64,000 nt of DNA from JAFAGO01 sp031987605 (GTDB lineage: Bacteria; Bacteroidota; Bacteroidia; Flavobacteriales; Weeksellaceae), in assembly GCA_031987605.1 (NCBI GenBank), contig DALZZF010000013.1, positions 1-64,000 on the forward strand, in the 5' to 3' direction. Under the pieces are notes generated by a model, which was not told the origin of the DNA, ran no database searches, and saw only the letters and a program-made list of their open reading frames with translations. The position numbers and the translations under genes were made by a program. Positions 1-8,141 of this stretch are shown piece after piece. How positions within the stretch are numbered: position 1 is the first letter of the stretch; the number at the start of each line of letters is the position of its first letter.

Positions 1-292
1 ATTCTCTCTCATCTTAATTAGCCAATTTATTACTTTGCAAACATAGGAGGAGCGAACAATTCAATAAAATAACAAATATTGTTCTATAAAAATTTGAATC
101 CCTCGGATTCTTATCATCACTAAATCACCAATATTTTGCCTAATCCCCAGATTTTGAAACTGCTCCCAACTTCTCATTAAAGATATTTTTACCTCTTGTG
201 GCAAAACCAAATCTCAAATTCTCAAACTCTCAAACTCTCAAACTCTCAAACTCTCAAACCCCATCAAACCCTCAAATTTTCAAGTCCACAAT
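1..292. other. Intergenic flank with 8-bp tandem repeat
   Basis: No gene is visible. Positions 221-260 hold five nearly perfect copies of the octamer CTCAAACT, followed by looser TCAAA-rich sequence. The reverse complement is rich in GTTTGAG, the same word that recurs in intergenic gaps near 33.8, 38.5 and 40.4 kb. The function is unknown; such simple repeats vary in copy number between strains. Confidence 0.6.
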
Positions 293-1930
293 TCATATTT
301 TCCTATAAATCACATAATAATTTTCATCAAATTCGACGGGCACATCGCTTTCCAAAGTGATGGTTTGCAATTCACTTTTCGGATGGAGGGTAATTTCTTT
401 TCCATTGTTTTTGATGCGGATCGGAAGATGAAAATCTTTTACCGTTTGCAGCCATTGAAACTGAAGCTGTTTCCCGTTTTGTTGATAAGCCAGCACCGGA
501 ATATCCACGGTTCTTAAATATTGATCGAATAGTCTTGAAAAATCAAATCCCGATTTCTCCGAAATATAATTTTCGATTTGCTGAGAAGTAACCGTTTGAT
601 GATAAAAATCCTTATTCATGCCACGCAGAATTCCCCTGAATTTTTCGTCGTTATTGATGACCTGGCGAATGGTGTGAATCATATTGGCTCCTTTCGGATA
701 CATATCGCCACTGCCTTCATTGCGGATTCCGTATTTTCCGATAATCGGCGAATTATTGGAAATATTGTTGCGAAGTCCGACTGCATAAGCATCTCCGTTT
801 TTCTTTCCGATAAAATCATTTACAAAAAGAACTTCAGAATACGTGGTAAAACTTTCATGAATCCACATATCAGCCTGATCTTTTGCGGTGATGTTATTGG
901 CAAACCATTCGTGTCCGGATTCGTGAACGATGATGTAATCCCAGCTCATTCCGTTTCCGGTTCCGGACATATCATGACCAAGATACCCGTTTTTGTAATG
1001 GTTTCCATAGGCAACATTGCTTTGATGTTCCATTCCGAGATATGGCGTTTCCACCAGTTTATACGAATCTTCGTAAAAAGGATATGGCCCAAACCAGTTT
1101 TCAAATGCCTTCAACATGGGCTGCACATTTTTAGGAAAATGAATTTTCGCTTTTTCCAGATTTTCTTCCAGAACCCAATAATCAAGATCTAAATTTCCTT
1201 TTTCGCCGGTATATGAATCTTTAAAATTCACCAGCTTACCGATGGTGGGAACAATAGAATAATCGTTGATCGGGTTTTTCACTTCCCAGGTGTAGATTTT
1301 TTTTTCGTTTTTTTCTGCGGTTTTCACCAGTCTTCCGTTGCCCACGCCAACGAGATTTTTTGGGGTGATGATGCTCATCGAAATTCCGTTGTCGGGTTCA
1401 TCACTCCAGATGTCTTTTATCGGTAGCCAGAGCGATACACCTTCACCTTCCTGTGCAACGCTCATCCACGGATTTCCGTTTTTATCTTTCGTAAATACCC
1501 AACCGCCGTCCCAAGGTGCGCGTTTTGCAATTCTCGGCTTTCCGGAAAACTGAATTTCAAACGAATCGGAATCGCCTTTTTTATAATTTTTGTTTGAAGT
1601 GATGAAAATAAAATCGCCTTCACGTTTTGCAGTAAGATGCGAATTTTTATTCAAAAGTTTGAATTCCATCGGTTGATACAAATCAATCTGGAATACAGGA
1701 TTGGCGATGTCTTGTGTAATTTCAAATTTTATTTTGTTTATTCCGGAAACAGATTTTTCTTCAAAATTCGGTTCTACGGTCAGTTCGTATCGGGTAACAT
1801 TCCAAAAATTTCGGAATTGGGTGTCGGAACCTTTTAAAGTGTCTGCACCGGTAAGTTCTCCTTTCGGAAACAACTGTGCGCAGGAAAGGGCAGAACAGGA
1901 AATGAGGAAGGTGAATATGAACTTTTTCAT
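293..1930 (-). CDS. M1 family metallopeptidase (aminopeptidase) lipoprotein
   Basis: This is a zinc aminopeptidase of family M1, which removes N-terminal residues from peptides. The N-terminus is a lipoprotein signal with lipobox ALSC (Cys17), so the enzyme is probably anchored in the cell envelope facing the periplasm or outside. The zinc site is intact: HESGH at residues 336-340 and Glu359, the exact HExxH-x18-E spacing. A GMEHQ stretch at 299-303 sits where the exopeptidase GAMEN motif is expected and is a variant of it. At 545 residues it is shorter than PepN-type enzymes and matches the short M1 lipoproteins of Flavobacteriia, which lack the large C-terminal helical domain. It lies 62 bp downstream of tatC on the same strand, with no clear functional link. 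Confidence 0.9.
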   Translation of the reverse strand: MKKFIFTFLISCSALSCAQLFPKGELTGADTLKGSDTQFRNFWNVTRYELTVEPNFEEKSVSGINKIKFEITQDIANPVFQIDLYQPMEFKLLNKNSHLTAKREGDFIFITSNKNYKKGDSDSFEIQFSGKPRIAKRAPWDGGWVFTKDKNGNPWMSVAQEGEGVSLWLPIKDIWSDEPDNGISMSIITPKNLVGVGNGRLVKTAEKNEKKIYTWEVKNPINDYSIVPTIGKLVNFKDSYTGEKGNLDLDYWVLEENLEKAKIHFPKNVQPMLKAFENWFGPYPFYEDSYKLVETPYLGMEHQSNVAYGNHYKNGYLGHDMSGTGNGMSWDYIIVHESGHEWFANNITAKDQADMWIHESFTTYSEVLFVNDFIGKKNGDAYAVGLRNNISNNSPIIGKYGIRNEGSGDMYPKGANMIHTIRQVINNDEKFRGILRGMNKDFYHQTVTSQQIENYISEKSGFDFSRLFDQYLRTVDIPVLAYQQNGKQLQFQWLQTVKDFHLPIRIKNNGKEITLHPKSELQTITLESDVPVEFDENYYVIYRKI

Positions 1931-1992
1931 CTGTCGAAAATTTTTAGATGATTAATAAGTTTTAAATCTTTACATTTTGTTACGGAAACAAA

Positions 1993-2817
1993 TTACTGTT
2001 TTTGAACGGCTTTGGATTCGTTTTTCAACATTCTTTTATAAATTCTTGCCGACATCATAATACTGAATTCATATAAGATAATCAACGGAAAAGCTGCGGC
2101 AAGCATACTCATCACATCCGCCGGCGTTACAATTGCTGCCACCACCATAATCAAAACGATGGCGTGTCTTCGGTACGTTTTTAAAAATTGTGGAGTCAGA
2201 ATACTGATCATGGTTAAATAATACACCAGAACCGGAAACAGAAATAAAAGTCCCATTCCTAAAACGACCTGTAAAAATAGAGTTGTATAATCTGATAAAT
2301 CAAAGAGTTGCGTAATTGAATCGGAAATATTAAAGAGTAAGCCGAAATTGATGGCAAAAGGCAGAATCAGGAAATATCCTACCAAAATCCCCATCAGAAA
2401 AAGGATCCATACAAAATTGATGAAGAAAACGGAATTCTTTTTTTCGCTCGGATGAAGAGCCGGACTGATAAATCGCCACAATTCCCAGATAATATACGGA
2501 AATGCCAGAACGATTCCTCCGAAAATGGCCACAGCCATCATGACATTAAACTGCTGAAAAAGTTTTTTCTGCTGAACGGCAAAGTTATCCGGTAAGGTAA
2601 AACTTTCGTGTCCAAGCCATTCTTCAGAAAAATGATTGACAATTTTGAAAGTCAGAAAATCGTTTTTCGTAGGAGCAAAAAAGATATGATCCATAATCCA
2701 GTTGATGTTGAATCCTACAATCAAAGCGCCCAGAACAATGGCTATAATACATCGGATGAGATGTCCGCGAAGTTCACCAATGTGGCTCCAAAACGACATG
2801 TCTTTCTCTTCACTCAT
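1993..2817 (-). CDS. tatC: Twin-arginine translocase subunit TatC
   Basis: TatC is the polytopic core of the Tat translocon and recognises twin-arginine signal peptides of folded exported proteins. The 274-residue protein begins with the family N-terminus (SFWSHIGELRGHLIR, residues 9-23; the conserved LxxLR region that contacts the signal peptide). About six membrane segments follow, including IWELWRFISPAL near residues 109-120, a TatC hallmark. Its partner tatA lies separately at 7.9-8.1 kb, so the Tat genes are split rather than in a tatABC operon, as is usual in Bacteroidota. It lies 95 bp downstream of kdsD on the same strand, across a purine-rich spacer. Confidence 0.95.
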   Translation of the reverse strand: MSEEKDMSFWSHIGELRGHLIRCIIAIVLGALIVGFNINWIMDHIFFAPTKNDFLTFKIVNHFSEEWLGHESFTLPDNFAVQQKKLFQQFNVMMAVAIFGGIVLAFPYIIWELWRFISPALHPSEKKNSVFFINFVWILFLMGILVGYFLILPFAINFGLLFNISDSITQLFDLSDYTTLFLQVVLGMGLLFLFPVLVYYLTMISILTPQFLKTYRRHAIVLIMVVAAIVTPADVMSMLAAAFPLIILYEFSIMMSARIYKRMLKNESKAVQKQ

Positions 2818-2912
2818 ACTTTTTTCAAATATTTTTTTTTAAGAATTATCTTTACTTTCCCTTTTTACTTTTCCTTTTCCCTTGTCTCTTTTTCCTTTTT
2901 CCTTGTCTCTTT
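2818..2912. repeat. Pyrimidine-rich spacer with direct repeat
   Basis: The kdsD-tatC spacer is almost pure pyrimidine on the plus strand, so the mRNA (minus sense) is almost pure purine. The 14-mer CCTTGTCTCTTTTT occurs at 2880-2893 and again at 2901-2914. The second copy overlaps the kdsD stop codon. No gene or clear hairpin is seen. Confidence 0.5.
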
Positions 2913-3872
2913 TTAAATTATCCCTTCATCCAGAAGTCGGTGCAGATCGATAATTCCGTGGTAAATTCCACCATCGGTTACAATCAGTTGTCCGATATTA
3001 TTGTCTTTCAGGATTTTCATTGCTTCTTTGGCAAGTGCGCTTGTTTCAACGGATTTCGGATTTTTGCTCATGATTTCTTTGGCGGTAATTTTTTTGATGT
3101 CTTCATTTTTCATCAACATTCTTCTCAGATCGCCATCGGTAATAACACCCAATATTTTCCCGTGATCCGTAACGACGGTAATTCCGTGTGTGGAAGAACT
3201 TACGGAAATAATGATGTCTTTTATTCCCGAATCCGGATGTACTTCCGGTTTTTGAGAAGATAAAAACTGCTGCACTTTTGCGGTAAGATTTTTTCCCAGA
3301 CTTCCGCCAGGATGAAATTTTGCAAAATCAGTATCCCGAAAATGCTTAATTTCCATCAAACAAATCGCAAGTGCATCACCCAACGCCATTTGTACCGTTG
3401 TGGATGAAGTCGGAGCCAGTTTGATCGGGCAGGCTTCCTTTTCCACGTGGGTGTTGAGAACAATATCCGAATTTTCGGCGAGCTTGCTTTTCAGATTTCC
3501 CGTCATCCCGATAAGTGCGGAGGAATATTCTTTCAGATACGGAATTAAACTCACAATTTCCGGAGAATTTCCCGAGTTGGAAATACACAGCACAACATCC
3601 TGCTTCTGAATAAGTCCCAAATCGCCGTGAATGGCTTCCGAAGCGTGCAAAAACTGAGAAGGTGTTCCCGTGGAATTCAGCGTGGCCACAATTTTATTGG
3701 CAACATGAGCGGATTTCCCGATTCCCACGATAATCAACTTGCCATTTGCAGAGTTAATGGTTTCTACGGCTTTCAGAAAATTATCGTTCAGTCTGTTTTT
3801 TAAATGTTCAAGTTCGGAAATTTCAATTTCGATAGAATTTCGCGCTATGGAAAGTATTTCGGAAGGCTTCAT
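2913..3872 (-). CDS. kdsD: Arabinose-5-phosphate isomerase, KpsF/GutQ family
   Basis: This enzyme interconverts ribulose-5-phosphate and arabinose-5-phosphate, the first committed step to KDO for lipopolysaccharide. An N-terminal SIS domain (about residues 30-170; IVGIGKSAHVANKI, CISNSGNSPEI and TSSTTVQMALGDALA are typical sugar-isomerase motifs) is followed by two CBS domains (about 200-319). The 319-residue length is normal for the family. It is divergent from recQ, with 102 bp between the two start codons. Housekeeping LPS function is likely. A link to the KdsC-like phosphatase at 51 kb is possible by pathway, but the two genes are far apart. Confidence 0.92.
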   Translation of the reverse strand: MKPSEILSIARNSIEIEISELEHLKNRLNDNFLKAVETINSANGKLIIVGIGKSAHVANKIVATLNSTGTPSQFLHASEAIHGDLGLIQKQDVVLCISNSGNSPEIVSLIPYLKEYSSALIGMTGNLKSKLAENSDIVLNTHVEKEACPIKLAPTSSTTVQMALGDALAICLMEIKHFRDTDFAKFHPGGSLGKNLTAKVQQFLSSQKPEVHPDSGIKDIIISVSSSTHGITVVTDHGKILGVITDGDLRRMLMKNEDIKKITAKEIMSKNPKSVETSALAKEAMKILKDNNIGQLIVTDGGIYHGIIDLHRLLDEGII

Positions 3873-3935
3873 TTTTAATCCGTGATTTTTTAAAGAGGTT
3901 TCTCCAAAATTATTTTTTTTTACACTTTTATTTAT

Positions 3936-3943
3936 TAACTTTG
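3936..3943 (+). promoter_or_regulatory. -7 box TAACTTTG upstream of recQ
   Basis: This is a perfect match to the Bacteroidetes -7 consensus TAnnTTTG, 31 bp before the recQ start codon. Only a T-run, not a clean TTTG, sits at the -33 position. Confidence 0.45.
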
Positions 3944-3974
3944 GGTAAGATGCAAATTTAGCAAACTAATTTAG

Positions 3975-6179
3975 ATGAAGACAAAAAGTACCGACTTATC
4001 CAAAGATCTGAAGAAATTTTTCGGCTTTTCCCAATTCAAGGGACAGCAGGAAAAGGTTATTCAGACACTTTTGGAAGGTAAAGATGTATTTGTATTGATG
4101 CCGACAGGAGGAGGAAAATCGCTTTGCTATCAACTTCCTGCATTGATTTGTGAAGGAACGGCGATTGTGGTGTCTCCGCTGATTGCGCTGATGAAAAATC
4201 AGGTGGATGCCGTAAATGGTCTCTCTTCCGATGAAGGAACGGCACATGTATTGAATTCTTCTCTGAACAAAGCCCAAACCAAGCAGGTTTTTGATGATAT
4301 TAAAATCGGGCGGACAAAACTTCTGTATGTTGCGCCGGAAAGTTTAATTAAAGAAGAATACCTTGAGTTTCTGAAAGAAGTAAAAATTTCTTTCGTAGCG
4401 ATAGATGAGGCCCATTGTATTTCGGAATGGGGACACGATTTTCGCCCGGAATACCGCAATCTTAAACTCATCATCAATAAAATAGCCGATGTTCCGATTA
4501 TTGCATTAACGGCAACGGCAACGCCTAAAGTTCAGGATGATATTCAGAAAACTTTGGGGATGAATAATGCCGTGGTTTTTAAAGAAAGTTTCAACCGGCC
4601 GAATTTATTCTACGAGGTACGCCCAAAAGTGAATGTTGACAAAGAAATCGTGCGGTTCATCAACCTGAATAAAGGAAAATCCGGGATCGTATATTGCCTG
4701 AGCAGAAGAAAAGTGGAGGAATTTGCACAACTTCTTCAGGTAAACGGAATTGATGCATTGCCGTATCATGCCGGACTCGACCAGAAAACCAGAATTACCA
4801 ATCAGGATAAATTTCTCATGGAGGAATGCGACGTGATTGTGGCAACCATTGCTTTTGGAATGGGAATCGATAAGCCGGATGTACGCTTTGTTATCCATTA
4901 CGATATTCCAAAATCTCTGGAAAGTTATTATCAGGAAACAGGAAGGGCCGGAAGAGACGGTGGAGAAGGACATTGTGTGGCTTTTTACGATCCGAAGGAC
5001 ATTGAAAAATTAGAAAAATTTCTCGCCCAGAAACCGCTTTCAGAAAAAGAAATCGGCTTGCAATTGCTGAATGAAGTCGTAGGTTATGCTGAAACTTCGA
5101 TGAGCCGCCGCCAATATCTTCTTAATTATTTCGGGGAACAGTTTGATCCTGTAAACGGAGCCGGTGCTAAAATGGATGATAATTCGCTACACCCTCCAAA
5201 ACTGAAAGAAGCCACAAAAGATTTGATACTGGTGTTGGATGTGGCAAAAAAATTAGAAGAAAAATTCAGATCCAGAGATCTTATCAATATAATTGTGGGG
5301 AAAGAAAGTCCTGTAACCAAATCCTACAAGCTGGAAACCCATAAACTTTTTGGAATCGGAAAAAATGAATCTGACAATTACTGGAAATCCATTATCCGGC
5401 AGGCAACCGTACAGAATTATCTCCAGAAAGATATTGAAACCTACGGTGTTTTAAAACTCACCGAAAAAGGAAACCAAATGCTGGAAGGCAAATGCAAAGA
5501 TTCTTTTAAAATTGCAGAAGACCGGGAATACGATCTGAACCAAACCAAATCGGAGGCGGATAGTGTTCAGGTGCAAAATAGCGGAGGAATGGATCAGGCA
5601 CTTTTCAACCAGTTGAAGGAACTTCGCAAAAAGGTAGCCAAGAAAATGGGAATTCCGCCGTATACCGTATTTATGGATCCGAGTCTGGAAGATATGACGG
5701 TGCAATATCCGGTTTCTGTGGAAGAGATCGCAAAAATTTATGGCGTTGGCGAAGGAAAAGCCCGGAAATATGGAAAAGAATTTGCCGATTTCATCAAAAG
5801 TTATGTGGAAGAAAATAATATTGAACGCATGCAGGATATGGTGTTGAAGCAGGTGGCCAACAAGTCTTCTCATAAAGTTTTCATCATTCAGAGTACCGAT
5901 AAAAAATTGGACTTTGAAGATATTGCAAAAGGCAAAAACCTAACGATGGATGAGCTTCTGAAAGAAATGGAATCCATTGTTTATCAAGGAACAAAGTTAA
6001 ATATCAGTTATTATATTGATGATAATTTTGATGAAGATATGGTAGAAGAATTCATGGATTTTATGAACGAATCCGAAAGTGACAGCATGAAAGTGATTAC
6101 CGCAGAATTCGGAGACGATCTCAGCGATGAAGAATTAAGAATGCTTCGCATCAAGTTCATCAGTGATGTCGCAAATTAA
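3975..6179 (+). CDS. recQ: ATP-dependent DNA helicase RecQ
   Basis: RecQ is a 3'-5' superfamily 2 DNA helicase for recombination and replication-fork repair. Visible motifs are Walker A (PTGGGKS, residues 43-49), DEAH (144-147), SAT-like LTATATP and the motif VI region (YYQETGRAGRDG). A RecQ-Ct zinc/winged-helix region follows; the usual zinc-binding cysteines are hard to see here (MSRRQYLLNYFGEQF lies in that region with fewer Cys than in E. coli). An HRDC domain lies near residues 535-615. The 734-residue length exceeds E. coli RecQ (about 610), with an acidic C-terminal extension, typical of Bacteroidota RecQ. It converges on ribA with 23 bp between the stop codons. Confidence 0.95.
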   Translation: MKTKSTDLSKDLKKFFGFSQFKGQQEKVIQTLLEGKDVFVLMPTGGGKSLCYQLPALICEGTAIVVSPLIALMKNQVDAVNGLSSDEGTAHVLNSSLNKAQTKQVFDDIKIGRTKLLYVAPESLIKEEYLEFLKEVKISFVAIDEAHCISEWGHDFRPEYRNLKLIINKIADVPIIALTATATPKVQDDIQKTLGMNNAVVFKESFNRPNLFYEVRPKVNVDKEIVRFINLNKGKSGIVYCLSRRKVEEFAQLLQVNGIDALPYHAGLDQKTRITNQDKFLMEECDVIVATIAFGMGIDKPDVRFVIHYDIPKSLESYYQETGRAGRDGGEGHCVAFYDPKDIEKLEKFLAQKPLSEKEIGLQLLNEVVGYAETSMSRRQYLLNYFGEQFDPVNGAGAKMDDNSLHPPKLKEATKDLILVLDVAKKLEEKFRSRDLINIIVGKESPVTKSYKLETHKLFGIGKNESDNYWKSIIRQATVQNYLQKDIETYGVLKLTEKGNQMLEGKCKDSFKIAEDREYDLNQTKSEADSVQVQNSGGMDQALFNQLKELRKKVAKKMGIPPYTVFMDPSLEDMTVQYPVSVEEIAKIYGVGEGKARKYGKEFADFIKSYVEENNIERMQDMVLKQVANKSSHKVFIIQSTDKKLDFEDIAKGKNLTMDELLKEMESIVYQGTKLNISYYIDDNFDEDMVEEFMDFMNESESDSMKVITAEFGDDLSDEELRMLRIKFISDVAN

Positions 6180-6202
6180 AAAAACAAGATAATTTATAGA
6201 AA

Positions 6203-6808
6203 TTATTCAAAATCAGGCGTTTCATCATCCAGCAAATGCCCGAAATAACTTTTTTTGGTTTGTAGATATTGTAAGCTGTTTTTATTGGCTTTAATCTGAA
6301 GTGGAATTCTTTCATGAAGAATAATATCACTGTTCTGCACAATTTTAATTTTCTCCGGATTATTGGTCATCAGATTGATTTCTTTTGCGCCCAGCATGTG
6401 AAGAATATCAATAGCATTTTGAAAATTCCGGTCGTCCGCCGGAAGTCCGAGTTCGAGGTTCGCCTGCACTGTGTCAAATCCTTTTTCCTGTAATGCGTAG
6501 GCTTTAAGCTTGTTGATAATTCCGATGTTTCTTCCTTCCTGACGAAGGTAAACGATGATTCCTCCATTTTTTTGCATATACTTCATGGCAATATCCAATT
6601 GCTGTCCGCATTCGCATTTTTTGGAATGAAATACTTCCCCGGTAATGCATTCCGAGTGAAAACGAACATTTATCGGTTTGGAAAAATCTGTATTTTCGGC
6701 AATTAATGCTATTTGCGGCATCCAGTCATTCTCTTTTTCGGAGAAGGCAATCATCCGGAACGTACCATATTCTGTGGGGATATTGGCTTCCGCTTGTATT
6801 TTAATCAT
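6203..6808 (-). CDS. ribA: GTP cyclohydrolase II
   Basis: This enzyme opens GTP to start riboflavin synthesis. The 201-residue protein has the three zinc cysteines in the family arrangement: one in HSECITGEVF and two in KKCECGQQLD. It also has the catalytic segment LRQEGRNIGI and the QANLELGLPADDRNF stretch. It is a stand-alone RibA without the RibB (DHBP synthase) domain that many Bacteroidota fuse to it. It is the last gene of the minus-strand run that begins at 10480 and starts 18 bp after the small lipoprotein gene. No FMN riboswitch is seen upstream, which fits its internal operon position. Confidence 0.95.
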   Translation of the reverse strand: MIKIQAEANIPTEYGTFRMIAFSEKENDWMPQIALIAENTDFSKPINVRFHSECITGEVFHSKKCECGQQLDIAMKYMQKNGGIIVYLRQEGRNIGIINKLKAYALQEKGFDTVQANLELGLPADDRNFQNAIDILHMLGAKEINLMTNNPEKIKIVQNSDIILHERIPLQIKANKNSLQYLQTKKSYFGHLLDDETPDFE

Positions 6809-6826
6809 AGATTTTGGAGGACGTTT

Positions 6827-7294
6827 TTAGTTAAGCGTTACCGTATCTTTTTTTTGTTGGGTATCTTCCAGAACGTTCATATTTGTTTTGATGCGAACCA
6901 AATAACGGTTTAGTATATCGGCTTCGTCCTGATTGAGATAGGGTTTTAGTTTTTGCAGTTTCTTATAACTGCGCTGATAGTTGTTGTATGATTTCTCCAT
7001 ATTTCGGAGGTCATAAGATTGCATTCCGCCAATATAGCCATTAAGATATTCTTTCAGTTTTGAAATTTCAATATTTACGGCATCATTGGTAAATTTAGGG
7101 AAAGAACTTAAAAGATTGGTGATTTCAGACATATAGTTTATCTGGTTGGCTCTTTCGGTATAGGACGTGATTTTATATTTTTCCCCGGTAATATCATTAT
7201 AATTGTCTGTAACCGGAGAAAGGTTTATCTTCTCAGTATTACAGGACATCATTGTTAGAATGGTACAACAGCAAAAAAATATCTTTTTATCCAT
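6827..7294 (-). CDS. Small lipoprotein of unknown function
   Basis: A 155-residue protein is predicted from the ATG at 7294, which gives a clean lipoprotein signal (MDKKIFFCCCTILTMMSC with lipobox MMSC). An upstream in-frame ATG at 7333 would bury the signal sequence, so it is less likely. The mature part is predicted helical, with many Lys, Tyr and Asn residues, and no domain is recognised. The start overlaps the end of the DUF4254 gene by 8 bp, suggesting translational coupling. No function can be assigned. Confidence 0.7.
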   Translation of the reverse strand: MDKKIFFCCCTILTMMSCNTEKINLSPVTDNYNDITGEKYKITSYTERANQINYMSEITNLLSSFPKFTNDAVNIEISKLKEYLNGYIGGMQSYDLRNMEKSYNNYQRSYKKLQKLKPYLNQDEADILNRYLVRIKTNMNVLEDTQQKKDTVTLN

Positions 7295-7901
7295 TTTTAC
7301 GGCTTTGGTAAAGGATTGGATTAAGACTTTCATCGTTGTACATTTTCATTTGTTTGTACACTTTCATCTTAACTTTACCTTTCTCAATATCCTCCAGTAA
7401 TTGGTCAATGGCGGTAGATAAATCAAGTTTTTGTTCCTCAAGAACCTGAAGTTTTTCCATGCATTTGTTCCGGTGATCTTCACTGGCGGATTCCCGATGA
7501 GCTTCAATGGACATATGGTATATTTTCAAGGCGAGAATTGAAAGTCTGTCTACCGCCCAAGCAGGAGTTTCGGTATTGATTCTTGCCTCTTGATCGGGTT
7601 GTGTATTCTCATATTTTTTGAGAAACCAATGGTCAAGATATTCTACCAAATCGGTTCTGTCTTGGTTGGATTTGTCAATTCTCCGCTTTATGGTAAGCGC
7701 TTCTTCAGCGGTAATATTTTCATCACGAATGATGTCTTCCAAATGCCATTGAACGGTATCAATCCAATTCTTAGCATACAAAATTTGTTCCAAACCTTTT
7801 GTGGGGTATGGATTCTGTATGGGTTGGTTTACATCATCTGTAACGTGATAATCTTCAATAGATTGTTTGAATACTGCCCAAGCTGCATCCGAAAAATTCA
7901 T
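7287..7901 (-). CDS. DUF4254 domain-containing protein
   Basis: This 204-residue soluble protein matches the DUF4254 family: N-terminal IPY/PY-T-rich region, then DTVQWHLEDIIRD, RRIDKSNQDRTDLVEYLD and ALKIYHM blocks. No signal peptide is present, so it is probably cytoplasmic. The family has no established function, although it often sits near LPS or sugar-transfer genes. It lies between tatA (12 bp) and the small lipoprotein (8-bp overlap) in a tight operon. Confidence 0.8.
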   Translation of the reverse strand: MNFSDAAWAVFKQSIEDYHVTDDVNQPIQNPYPTKGLEQILYAKNWIDTVQWHLEDIIRDENITAEEALTIKRRIDKSNQDRTDLVEYLDHWFLKKYENTQPDQEARINTETPAWAVDRLSILALKIYHMSIEAHRESASEDHRNKCMEKLQVLEEQKLDLSTAIDQLLEDIEKGKVKMKVYKQMKMYNDESLNPILYQSRKNG

Positions 7902-7913
7902 TATTTCAGGTGT

Positions 7914-8111
7914 TTAGTTAGACGTATTCTGGCTGTTGGAATCCGTTGGTTTTTTTTCGTCTTCCTTCACGGCATCCTTGAATTCTTTAATTCCGGATCC
8001 CATACCGCGCATCAGTTCAGGAATTTTTTTACCACCAAAAAGAATGAGCACGATCAGCGCTACAATCAGGATATGTTGCCAAGAGATGGCAAGTATTGTT
8101 AATGTTTCCAT
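7914..8111 (-). CDS. tatA: Twin-arginine translocase subunit TatA/E
   Basis: The 65-residue protein has the TatA plan: a short periplasmic N-terminus, one membrane helix (about residues 12-27), the FGGKKIPELMRGMGSGIKEF hinge/amphipathic helix and a charged hydrophilic tail. TatA oligomers form the translocation pathway for folded Tat substrates recruited by TatC. It sits in an operon with the EnvC-like factor upstream (30 bp) and DUF4254 downstream (12 bp), separate from tatC at 2 kb. No second TatA/TatB-like gene is seen in the window. Confidence 0.95.
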   Translation of the reverse strand: METLTILAISWQHILIVALIVLILFGGKKIPELMRGMGSGIKEFKDAVKEDEKKPTDSNSQNTSN

Positions 8112-8141
8112 TTTTCAAATTTTTACAAAGTTAATGAAATT

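Noticed and set aside
221..260. Possible CRISPR-like array
   Set aside because: The 8-bp units have no spacers; it is a simple tandem repeat.
578..1192. 204-residue plus-strand ORF opposite the M1 peptidase
   Set aside because: It is antisense to a clear gene, has no family motifs, and reflects codon bias on the complementary strand.
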